Shown here piece after piece: positions 1-6,515 of a stretch of DNA of 7,836 nt (its first letter is position 1; the number at the start of each line of letters is the position of its first letter). The notes beneath the pieces were generated by a model. The model ran no database searches. It was not told the DNA's origin and worked only from the letters and a program-made list of their open reading frames with translations. The stretch comes from Planctomycetota bacterium (GTDB lineage: Bacteria > Planctomycetota > UBA1135 > UBA2386), in contig QJVU01000123.1 in the NCBI GenBank assembly GCA_003235605.1, positions 1 to 7,836 of the forward strand, written 5' to 3'. Both the position numbers and the translations under genes were made by a program.

Positions 1-1
1 C

Positions 2-952
2 GGGCAGGAGCTGCTGCAGATCCTGGCGCGGCATCCCACGCAGACCCTGGCCGCTGCGATGAGCGCCCGCACAGGGCACATCCCGCCCCCGCCGCCGCTG
101 CCAGTGGATGTCTCCGTCGAGCCTCTGGACCTGGAGCGGCTCGACGACGTGGATGGTGTCTTCCTCTGCACGCCGCACGGAGCCGCCGCTCCCCTGGCGC
201 AGGCGGCGATCCGGAAGGGCCTCAAGGTGGTGGACCTGTCCGCAGACTTCCGGTTCAGGGACAAGGAGGTCTACCGCGAGACCTATGGACGGGAGCACCC
301 GGCCCCGGAGCTCCTGGGGCAACGGGTCTACGGCCTCACCGAGCACCACCGTGCCGAGATCCGCGGCGCCCAGTTGGTGGCCAACCCGGGCTGCTACCCC
401 ACCTGCGTCCTGCTCGCGCTCCAGCCGCTCCTGCAGAACGGTCTGGTGGCTCCCGGCAGCACCGTCGTTGCCGACTGCAAGAGCGGAGTCTCCGGCGCCG
501 GCAGGCAGCCCAGTGACCGCAACGTCTACGGCGCGGTGGCTGAGAACTTCCTGGCCTACGGCGTCGGCGACCACCGGCATGGGCCCGAGATCCGCCAGCA
601 GGCGGGCATCGAGGAGATCCTGTTCGTGCCGCACCTGCTGCCCATGTTCCGGGGAATGTTGGCCACGATCTATGTCTGCCTGGCGCCCGGGAGCAGCACC
701 GAGGACGCTCGTTCCTGTCTGGCGGAGGCCTACACCGGCGAACCTTTCGTGCGCGTCTACGACCGCGGCCAGCCGGAGGTGAACCGCGTCCAGCACACCA
801 ACTACTGCGACCTCGCGGTGGCCGCCGCCGGCGTCGACCGGCAGGTGGTGGTCACCGCTGCCATCGACAACCTGGGCAAGGGAGCCGCCGGGCAGGCGGT
901 GCAGAACATGAACCTGATGCTGGGACTGGACGAGGAGGCCGGACTCTCTTGA
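2..952 (+). CDS. argC: N-acetyl-gamma-glutamyl-phosphate reductase, 5'-truncated by window edge
   Basis: This enzyme reduces N-acetylglutamyl phosphate to the semialdehyde with NADPH, the third step of arginine synthesis. The reading frame is open from base 2, and the first residues (GQELLQILARHP) match the start of the ArgC nucleotide-binding fold just after its usual GxxGYT glycine loop. The true start therefore lies roughly 15-20 codons upstream, and the ATG at 59 is internal. 316 residues are visible. In this partial numbering I see the PHG and DLSADFR motifs, the catalytic cysteine in NPGCYPT (Cys131, codon 392-394), a DHRHGPEI segment, the active-site histidine in VPHLLPMFRG (His211, codon 632-634), and the C-terminal NLGKGAAGQA motif. 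A run of five prolines (bases 83-97) sits in the loop after the first helix. The TGA stop at 950-952 overlaps the TTG start of argB. The assignment is secure; only the N-terminus is missing. Confidence 0.96.
   Translation, partial: GQELLQILARHPTQTLAAAMSARTGHIPPPPPLPVDVSVEPLDLERLDDVDGVFLCTPHGAAAPLAQAAIRKGLKVVDLSADFRFRDKEVYRETYGREHPAPELLGQRVYGLTEHHRAEIRGAQLVANPGCYPTCVLLALQPLLQNGLVAPGSTVVADCKSGVSGAGRQPSDRNVYGAVAENFLAYGVGDHRHGPEIRQQAGIEEILFVPHLLPMFRGMLATIYVCLAPGSSTEDARSCLAEAYTGEPFVRVYDRGQPEVNRVQHTNYCDLAVAAAGVDRQVVVTAAIDNLGKGAAGQAVQNMNLMLGLDEEAGLS
932..938 (+). promoter_or_regulatory. Ribosome binding site of argB
   Basis: GAGGAGG lies at the end of argC, 10 bases before TTG 949. It is a strong Shine-Dalgarno match and the main argument for starting argB at this TTG, which overlaps the argC stop as TTGA. 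The later in-frame TTG 958 and GTG 961 are farther from the site and would cut into the first beta strand. Confidence 0.65.
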
Positions 953-1761
953 GGCTGTTGGTGAAGATCGGCGGCGCGCAGCTGGCGCAAGCAAGGGCCC
1001 GGTTGGAGCTGGCACATGCGGTGGCGGCCGCCCGCGCCGCCGGCCACGAGCTGTTGGTGGTACACGGCGGAGGAGACCAGATCCGTGACGCGAGCAGCCG
1101 CCTCGGCATCCAGCAGAGCTACCACGAGGGCCTGCGCGTCACCGACGGAGAGACTGCCGATGTCGTCCTACAGGTGCTGGGCGGTCAGGTGAACCGCACC
1201 CTGGTCGCCGCCCTGGAACAGGCGGGGCTGCGGGCCCTCGGCCTGACCGGCGCCGACGGGGGCACGTTCTGGGCCAGGAAACACTGCCCCCAGGGCGCCG
1301 ACCTGGGCTATGTGGGGACCATACATCGGGTCGACACCGCCCTCGTCCAGGCGCTGCTGGAGATCTCCGTGGTACCGGTCCTGGCCACGGTGGCTCCCCT
1401 TGCACCCGAGCTCCCGGGAGATCGGGAGCACTTCTACAACATCAACGCTGACCACGCCTGCGGACCCCTGGCTCGGGCCTTCGGCGTCGACGCAGTGCTG
1501 TTCCTCACCAACGTCCCAGGAGTCGTGGACCGGGGCGGCCACCTGTTCCAGGAGCTCGGCACCGCGAAGTGTGGCTCGCTGGTGGCAGATGGTGTGATCG
1601 CCACCGGCATGATCCCGAAGGTGGAGGCAGCCCTCGAGGCGGCCACGGAACATGGTTGCGGCCTGGTGAAGATCGCCCCCGCCCAGGGGGAGAACGCCGT
1701 CCTCCATGCACTGGCTCCCGGAGTGGGCACGATGTTCCTGGCAGGGCAGTGCGATGAGTGA
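949..1761 (+). CDS. argB: Acetylglutamate kinase, short form
   Basis: This enzyme phosphorylates N-acetylglutamate with ATP, the second step of the pathway. It has 270 residues with a TTG start that overlaps the argC stop; a GAGGAGG site 10 bases upstream supports this start. It belongs to the amino acid kinase fold. Visible motifs are VKIGG (Lys6, Gly8-Gly9), VHGGG (38-42), GLRVTD (Arg63), the NINAD substrate motif (Asn164, Asp168), LTNVPGV (186-192) and GMIPKV (Lys224). These residues correspond to the catalytic and substrate-binding set known from the E. coli enzyme (Lys8, Arg66, Asn158, Asp162, Lys217). The protein begins directly at the first beta strand and lacks the N-terminal helix that makes hexameric NAG kinases arginine-sensitive. 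By family knowledge this suggests an E. coli-like dimer that arginine does not inhibit; that is inference. The end overlaps argD by 8 bases. Confidence 0.96.
   Translation: MRLLVKIGGAQLAQARARLELAHAVAAARAAGHELLVVHGGGDQIRDASSRLGIQQSYHEGLRVTDGETADVVLQVLGGQVNRTLVAALEQAGLRALGLTGADGGTFWARKHCPQGADLGYVGTIHRVDTALVQALLEISVVPVLATVAPLAPELPGDREHFYNINADHACGPLARAFGVDAVLFLTNVPGVVDRGGHLFQELGTAKCGSLVADGVIATGMIPKVEAALEAATEHGCGLVKIAPAQGENAVLHALAPGVGTMFLAGQCDE
1742..1746 (+). promoter_or_regulatory. Ribosome binding site of argD
   Basis: CAGGG sits 7 bases before ATG 1754. It is a modest Shine-Dalgarno match, but it favours this start over the in-frame ATG at 1706. The latter would add 16 residues read entirely from argB codons in another frame and not resembling an ArgD N-terminus. 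Confidence 0.45.
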
Positions 1762-2950
1762 CCAAGACCTGCAACTCCACGAGGTACCGGTCTACCGCAG
1801 AACCCAGGACGTGTTCGTGGCCGGGAACGGCGCGCTGCTCCGGGACCGGAACGGGCGCGAGTACCTCGACTTCCTGGGTGGTTTGGGGGTCTCGGCCCTG
1901 GGCCACAACCACCCGCGGGTGGTGAACGCCCTGCGCGAGCAGGCCGGGGAGCTCCTGCAGATCAGCAACCTGCTGCGGCACCCCTACACGGAGCCGTTGG
2001 CGGAGCGCGTCGCCCGTCTCTGCGGCATGGCGGCGGTGTGGTTCTGCAACAGTGGCGCCGAGGCGGTGGAGGCCGCCCTGAAGATCGCCCGCAGACACCA
2101 CCACAACACGGCCACGAACCGCACCGGCTTCCTCGCCATGGAGCAGAGCTTTCACGGGCGCACCCTGGGAGCGCTGTCAGTCACCCACACAAGACGTTAC
2201 CGGACGCCGTTCGAGCCGTTGGTTCCGGGCGTGCACTTCGTACCCCCCGGGGATGCCGATGCCCTGGCCCGCGCCCTGCACCGGCACCAGCCGGCAGCGG
2301 TGATCCTGGAGCCGATCCAGGGCGAGAGTGGTCTCTTCACGATGCCCGCGGCTTTCCTGCAGGCCTGCCGGGAGCTGTGCACCGAGACCGGAGCCCTGTT
2401 GATCCATGACGAGATCCAATGTGGCGCCGGCCGCACCGGCACCTTCCTCTACGCCGAGCAGGCCGGAGTCCAGCCCGACATCGTGGTGCTGGCCAAGGCC
2501 ATCGGCGGCGGCGTCCCCCTGGGCCTCACGGTGATGTCGAAGGCGCTTTCCACCGCGCTGGAACCCGGTGACCACGGCTCCACGTTTGCCGGCGGTCCCC
2601 TGGCCTGCAGGGCGGCGCTGGCATTCCTGGAGGAGTTGGAGAACGGACTGCTCGACGCAGTGCGGACGAAGGGTGAGTTCCTCGCAGTCGGCCTCGCCGA
2701 GCTCACCCGGGATTTCGACGTCGTCCTGGAACACCGGGGCCGCGGCCTGATGCAAGGCTTGCGCCTGGCCACGGATCCCGCACCTCTCCAACGATGGCTC
2801 TATGCCCAGGGCCTGATCGTCACCATTGCCGGCAATGACGTCCTGCGCCTGCTGCCGCCCTATGTCGTCACCGAGGCACAGATTGCCCAGGCCCTGGCTC
2901 TGATCCGCCAAGGGCTCGCACACGTTTCCTTCCTGAAGGTCCCCTCATGA
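1754..2950 (+). CDS. argD: Acetylornithine aminotransferase
   Basis: This is a class III PLP-dependent aminotransferase that converts N-acetylglutamate semialdehyde plus glutamate to N-acetylornithine and 2-oxoglutarate. Starting at ATG 1754 it has 398 residues, the usual ArgD length. Visible motifs in order are YLDFLGGLGVSALGHNHP (37-54), the cofactor phosphate loop NSGAEAVEAALK (99-110), SFHGRTLGA (132-140), EPIQGESG (186-193), HDEIQCGAGRTG (218-229, Asp219 for the pyridine nitrogen), AKAIGGGVPLG with the PLP lysine (Lys248, codon 2495-2497), and STFAGGPLACRAA (276-288). In the last motif Ala-Gly-Gly-Pro replaces the common Gly-Gly-Asn-Pro. The phosphate loop carries Val105 where many ArgD proteins have Asn. 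Neither change argues against activity. Related enzymes (ornithine, succinylornithine or GABA aminotransferase) share the fold; the operon context decides for ArgD. The stop overlaps argF as ATGA. Confidence 0.95.
   Translation: MSDQDLQLHEVPVYRRTQDVFVAGNGALLRDRNGREYLDFLGGLGVSALGHNHPRVVNALREQAGELLQISNLLRHPYTEPLAERVARLCGMAAVWFCNSGAEAVEAALKIARRHHHNTATNRTGFLAMEQSFHGRTLGALSVTHTRRYRTPFEPLVPGVHFVPPGDADALARALHRHQPAAVILEPIQGESGLFTMPAAFLQACRELCTETGALLIHDEIQCGAGRTGTFLYAEQAGVQPDIVVLAKAIGGGVPLGLTVMSKALSTALEPGDHGSTFAGGPLACRAALAFLEELENGLLDAVRTKGEFLAVGLAELTRDFDVVLEHRGRGLMQGLRLATDPAPLQRWLYAQGLIVTIAGNDVLRLLPPYVVTEAQIAQALALIRQGLAHVSFLKVPS
2935..2939 (+). promoter_or_regulatory. Ribosome binding site of argF
   Basis: GAAGG lies 7 bases before ATG 2947, within the last codons of argD. 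Together with the ATGA stop/start overlap it supports this argF start and coupled translation. Confidence 0.5.
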
Positions 2951-3906
2951 GCACCGACTCCATCTTCCAGCCTCTCCAACACAAGGACCTGCTCACTGTC
3001 GCCACCCTCTCTGGGGAGGACATCCGCAGGATCTACCGCACCGCCAAGGAGCTCAAGGCCCGGCGTGCCGACCACACCGATCTCATGAAGGGCAAACGTG
3101 TGGCGATGATCTTCGAGAAAGACAGCCTGCGAACCCGGTTCACCTTCGAGGTGGGCGTCCAGGACCTTGGCGGCACGGCCGTTTTCATGGACCACCGGGA
3201 TGCGAGGCTGGGGTCGAGAGAGTCCATCAAGGACATGGCTCGCAACCTGGAGCGCTGGGTACACGTGATCGTGGCAAGGACTTACAAGCACCGGGCAGCG
3301 GTGGAACTGGCTGCCAACTGCGACATCCCGGTGATCAACGGCCTGTCCGACTTCCTGCATCCATGCCAGGCGCTGACCGACCTGTTCACCCTGACCGAGA
3401 AGTGGGGTGACGTGCGCGGCAAGCGCCTGTGCTACGTCGGCGACGGCAACAACACCTGCCACTCGCTCATATACGCCACTGCCAAGCTGGGCGCCCACAT
3501 TGCCATCTGCTCTCCGGAGGGCTACGAGCCCAACGCCAAGGTGGTGAACGAAGCGATGCTCATGGCTCGGGACACCGGTAGCGAGATCACCATCCTCAAC
3601 GACCCCGACGAGGGGAGCGAAGGCGCAGACCTGATCTACACCGATGTCTGGGCCAGCATGGGGCAGGAAGACGAGAGGGAGGAGCGCGCCGCGATCTTCC
3701 ACGACTACCAGGTGGACGAGACGATGATGGCTCGCGCCGCCGAGGGCGCATACTTCCTGCACTGTCTGCCGGCCCACCGCGGCCATGAAGTGACCACGGC
3801 TGTCATGGATGGGGAGCGCTCCATCGTCTATGACAACGCCGAGAACCGCCTGCACGTGCAGAAGGCAATCATGGTCCTGTTGTCCCCCAACTACGCACGC
3901 TCATGA
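2947..3906 (+). CDS. argF: Ornithine carbamoyltransferase
   Basis: This cytoplasmic enzyme transfers the carbamoyl group from carbamoyl phosphate to ornithine, giving citrulline. It has 319 residues, a normal length. The carbamoyl-phosphate domain carries FEKDSLRTR (56-64, the position of the classic STRTR loop), ARTYKHRA (110-117) and HPCQALTDL (138-146). The ornithine domain carries DVWASMGQE (233-241) and HCLPAHRGHEV (272-282). The SMG loop and the HCLP motif point to free ornithine as substrate rather than acetyl- or succinylornithine, which agrees with ArgJ in the same operon releasing ornithine. The carbamoyl-phosphate loop reads D-S-L-R-T-R instead of P-S-T-R-T-R; Leu at the second position is common in the family, but the Asp in place of Pro is less usual. 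The start and the stop both lie in 4-base ATGA overlaps with neighbours. Confidence 0.95.
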   Translation: MSTDSIFQPLQHKDLLTVATLSGEDIRRIYRTAKELKARRADHTDLMKGKRVAMIFEKDSLRTRFTFEVGVQDLGGTAVFMDHRDARLGSRESIKDMARNLERWVHVIVARTYKHRAAVELAANCDIPVINGLSDFLHPCQALTDLFTLTEKWGDVRGKRLCYVGDGNNTCHSLIYATAKLGAHIAICSPEGYEPNAKVVNEAMLMARDTGSEITILNDPDEGSEGADLIYTDVWASMGQEDEREERAAIFHDYQVDETMMARAAEGAYFLHCLPAHRGHEVTTAVMDGERSIVYDNAENRLHVQKAIMVLLSPNYARS

Positions 3907-5108
3907 CTAACAAGAACAAGGTGGTTCTCGCCTACTCGGGCGGCCTCGATACCTCGATCATCATTCCCTGGCTGCGGGAGAACCACGGCCTCGAGGTGCA
4001 CTGTTTCGCCGGCGACGTCGGCCAGGGAAACGACGAGCTCTCGGGCCTCGAAGAGAAGGCCATCAAGACCGGTGCCGCCTCCTGCCGTGTGGCCGACCTG
4101 CGCCGGGAGTTCCTCGAGGACTACGTCTGGCCCTGCCTGCGGGCAATGACCGTCTACGAGGGCCGCTACCTCCTGGGCACCAGCATGGCGCGACCGATCC
4201 TGGCCAAGGCCCAGGTGGACTACGCCAAGGAGATCGGTGCTACCTTCCTGGCGCACGGCTGCACCGGCAAGGGAAACGACCAGGTCCGCTTCGAGCTGGC
4301 CTACATGGCCCTGGCCCCGGAGATGAAGGTCATCGCGCCCTGGCGAAGCTGGGACATCAAGAGCCGGGAAGACGCCCTGGACTATGCGCGCCAGCATGGC
4401 ATCCCGGTCGCCGCCACCAAGGAGAAGATCTACTCGCGGGATCGCAACCTCTGGCACATCAGCCACGAAGGCGGCGAGCTGGAGGACCCGGGCGCATCGC
4501 CCCCCGAGGACGTGTGGATGTTGACGATGGCGCCGCAGCAGGCGCCTGCGGAGGCCGAGCTCGTCACGTTGGGCTTTCAGGAGGGCGTCCCGGTCACGAT
4601 CAACGGCGACTCCGCTCCGGCGGAGAACCTGGTGCAAGCACTCAACGAGCTGGGCGGCAACCACGGCGTCGGTCGGGTGGACATCACCGAGAACCGTCTG
4701 ATCGGCATGAAGTCCAGGGGGGTCTACGAGACCCCCGGGGGAACGATCCTGCTGGAGGCCCTGCGCTCCCTCCGAGCCCTGACCGTGGAGCGCGACACCA
4801 TGCGCATGGCCGAGAAGCTGATGCTGGACTACGCCGACCTGGTCTACACCGGTCGCTGGTTCCACCCCCTGCGGGAGGCGCTCGATGCCTTCTTCCGCAG
4901 AGTGACCCGCCACGTGACCGGTGAGGTGCAGGTCAAGCTCTATCGAGGTCAAGCCACCTCCGTCGCGAGCGTCAGCCAATACTCGCTCTACGCCGAGGAC
5001 CTGGCCACGTTCGGGGAGAGCACCAGCTTCGAGCCTGCCGACAGCCAGGGCTTCGTCCAGCTCTACGGCCTGCCGGGCATGGTGGCCGCGAAGGTCCAGG
5101 GAGCGTGA
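3903..5108 (+). CDS. argG: Argininosuccinate synthase (type I)
   Basis: This enzyme joins citrulline and aspartate with ATP, releasing AMP and pyrophosphate, to form argininosuccinate. It has 401 residues, the length of the common type I enzymes. The N-terminal ATP pyrophosphatase P-loop is SGGLDTS (12-18). It is followed by FAGDVGQG (35-42), LGTSMARP (91-98), HGCTGKGNDQVRFE (118-131), a SRDRNLWHISHEGGELEDP block (178-196) and GVYETPGGT (273-281), all hallmarks of the family. The ATG overlaps the argF stop as ATGA. I see no purine-rich ribosome binding site in the roughly 18 bases upstream, so translation probably depends on ribosomes finishing argF. A GC-rich hairpin lies at 4718-4736 within the gene. 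Three bases separate its stop from argH. Confidence 0.97.
   Translation: MTNKNKVVLAYSGGLDTSIIIPWLRENHGLEVHCFAGDVGQGNDELSGLEEKAIKTGAASCRVADLRREFLEDYVWPCLRAMTVYEGRYLLGTSMARPILAKAQVDYAKEIGATFLAHGCTGKGNDQVRFELAYMALAPEMKVIAPWRSWDIKSREDALDYARQHGIPVAATKEKIYSRDRNLWHISHEGGELEDPGASPPEDVWMLTMAPQQAPAEAELVTLGFQEGVPVTINGDSAPAENLVQALNELGGNHGVGRVDITENRLIGMKSRGVYETPGGTILLEALRSLRALTVERDTMRMAEKLMLDYADLVYTGRWFHPLREALDAFFRRVTRHVTGEVQVKLYRGQATSVASVSQYSLYAEDLATFGESTSFEPADSQGFVQLYGLPGMVAAKVQGA
4718..4741 (+). other. GC-rich hairpin and palindrome inside argG
   Basis: Bases 4718-4725 pair perfectly with 4729-4736 (eight pairs, five of them G-C at the base, loop ACG). The right arm continues into CCCCCGGGGG at 4732-4741, itself a 10-base palindrome. 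The stretch encodes the conserved ArgG motif from Gly273 to Gly280, so coding constraint explains part of it. No T-run follows, so it is not an intrinsic terminator. A role in mRNA folding is only possible. Confidence 0.35.
5097..5103 (+). promoter_or_regulatory. Ribosome binding site of argH
   Basis: CAGGGAG lies 8 bases before ATG 5112, overlapping the last codons of argG. This fits the argH start and is one of the stronger sites in the operon, at the only junction here without a stop/start overlap. Confidence 0.55.
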
Positions 5109-5111
5109 GCC

Positions 5112-6515
5112 ATGAGCAGCGACCCCGGCAACAAGATGTGGGGAGGACGGTTCGCGGGCGAGCTCGATCCGTTCTTCGCGATGTTCAACCAGAGCCTGGG
5201 CTTCGACGTCCGGCTCGCTCCCCACGACATTGCCGTCAACCGGACCTGGGCGAGCGCCCTGGGGAAGGCCAGGGTCCTCTCCCCCAGCGACGTGCAGGTG
5301 ATCCAGGAGTCGCTGGACTGCATCCGTGAAGAGTGGGGGCGCAGGGGTGCTGCAGCTTTTGCAGATCACGCCGCCGCCGAGGACATCCACACCCTCATGG
5401 AGGCACTGCTTTCGGACCGCGTCGGTGACCTGGCTAGAAGGCTCCACACCGGCCGCTCCCGCAACGACCAGGTGGCCACCGACCTGAAGCTCTACCTGCG
5501 GGATGCCGGCAATGGGATTCGCGAGGGGATCACCGAGCTGATGCGGGCCCTTGCCCAGGTGGCCACCGACCACGCGGCCACGCCGATCCCCGGCTACACC
5601 CACCTGCAGCGCGCTCAGCCGATCACCGTCGGCCACCATGCCCTCGCGTACGTGGAGATGTTCAGCCGCGACCGCGGTCGCCTGGAGAACGCCCTGCAAC
5701 GAATGGACACCTGCCCGCTGGGGAGCGGTGCCCTGGCAGGCACCGCCCTCGACATCGACCGGGAGGCCCTGGCCAGGGACCTGGACTTCCGTGGCGGCGC
5801 CACCCGCAACAGCCTGGACGCTGTCAGCGACCGGGACCACGCCTGTGAGCTGCTGTTCGCCCTCACCCTGGTCATGGTCCACCTGTCCCGTCTTGCCGAG
5901 GACTGCATCTTCTTCAGCACCAGCGAGGTGGGCATCCTCACCTTCGGGGATGCCGTCGCCACGGGCTCCAGCCTGATGCCCCAGAAGCGCAACCCTGATG
6001 CCATGGAGCTGATCCGGGGGAAGTGCGGTCGGGTCCTCGGAGCGCTGCACGGCCTGTTGGTGACCCTCAAGGCTCTGCCCCTCGCCTACAACAAGGACCT
6101 GCAGGAAGACAAGGAGGCGCTCTTCGATGCACTCGACACCACCTGGGCCTGCCTCAAGGTCGCGACCACCGCGGTCCGCGCGGCGCGGATCGACACCCGG
6201 CGTTGCCGGGACGAGGCGCAGTGGGGTTACCTGAACGCCACCGATCTGGCGGACCTGCTCGTGGCCAAGGGCGTGCCCTTCCGCGATGCGCACGAGCGCG
6301 TCGGGCGATGCGTGACCCGAGCAGCCGAACTGGGTTGCGAGCTGCAGGACCTCCCGGGGCACGTTCGCGCCGAGCTGCTGCCGGAGCTGGACGACGACCT
6401 CGGAGAACTGCTCGCGGTGGAGGCGGTCCTGGCGCGGCGCAACACCCTCGGGGGCACTGCTCCCGAACGTGTGCGGGCGGAGGCAACGTACTGGCAGCAG
6501 GAGCTCACCCAGTGA
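5112..6515 (+). CDS. argH: Argininosuccinate lyase
   Basis: This enzyme splits argininosuccinate into arginine and fumarate, the last step of the pathway. It is a member of the aspartase/fumarase superfamily and is expected to act as a tetramer. It has 467 residues, the normal length of the lyase alone. The N-terminal KMWGGRF (8-14) is typical. It is followed by EDIHTLMEA (90-98), HTGRSRNDQ (112-120), the catalytic-histidine motif GYTHLQRAQP (161-170, His164), and the superfamily signature GSSLMPQKRNPD (285-296) with the mobile-loop serine pair 286-287. Further on are YNKDLQEDKEA (326-336) and the C-terminal LGGTAPERV segment (446-454). The gene ends in a GTGA overlap with argA. Some marine gammaproteobacteria carry a fused ArgH(A) protein in which this lyase continues into the same kind of acetyltransferase; here the two are separate proteins. 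Confidence 0.97.
   Translation: MSSDPGNKMWGGRFAGELDPFFAMFNQSLGFDVRLAPHDIAVNRTWASALGKARVLSPSDVQVIQESLDCIREEWGRRGAAAFADHAAAEDIHTLMEALLSDRVGDLARRLHTGRSRNDQVATDLKLYLRDAGNGIREGITELMRALAQVATDHAATPIPGYTHLQRAQPITVGHHALAYVEMFSRDRGRLENALQRMDTCPLGSGALAGTALDIDREALARDLDFRGGATRNSLDAVSDRDHACELLFALTLVMVHLSRLAEDCIFFSTSEVGILTFGDAVATGSSLMPQKRNPDAMELIRGKCGRVLGALHGLLVTLKALPLAYNKDLQEDKEALFDALDTTWACLKVATTAVRAARIDTRRCRDEAQWGYLNATDLADLLVAKGVPFRDAHERVGRCVTRAAELGCELQDLPGHVRAELLPELDDDLGELLAVEAVLARRNTLGGTAPERVRAEATYWQQELTQ
6499..6503 (+). promoter_or_regulatory. Ribosome binding site of argA
   Basis: AGGAG lies 8 bases before GTG 6512, in the last codons of argH. It decides the start. It favours the GTG that overlaps the argH stop (GTGA) over the later GTG 6527, and rules against reading the open frame farther upstream as part of argA. 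Confidence 0.6.

Noticed and set aside
1706..1753. Earlier in-frame ATG for argD
   Set aside because: It would overlap argB by 56 bases and add a sequence unlike any ArgD N-terminus. ATG 1754 has a plausible ribosome site and the short overlap typical of this operon.
1505..2923. Minus-strand open frames opposite argB and argD
   Set aside because: They are mirror frames created by high third-position G+C, and no conserved motif is seen.
2860..3855. Minus-strand open frame of 331 codons opposite argF
   Set aside because: It has the same in-register shadow pattern, opposite a fully convincing ornithine carbamoyltransferase, with no ribosome site or domain of its own that I can recognise.
4538..4549. 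Perfect 12-base palindrome GCAGGCGCCTGC in argG as an operator or site-specific recombination site
   Set aside because: It is short, lies inside coding sequence, has no second copy that I noticed, and is expected now and then in GC-rich coding DNA.
3891..6362. Minus-strand open frame of 823 codons opposite argG and argH
   Set aside because: It is in exact codon register with argG and argH, so its stops would be sense TTA, CTA or TCA codons, which these genes avoid. Its protein is low-complexity (rich in Val, Gly, Gln, His) with no recognisable domain, and the sense strand encodes two clear enzymes.
6023..6511. Upstream extension of argA into argH, giving a 344-residue protein
   Set aside because: The added residues are Arg/Gly/Pro/Ala-rich out-of-frame readings of argH without GNAT or other domain features. 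A good AGGAG site and a GTGA overlap place the start at 6512.
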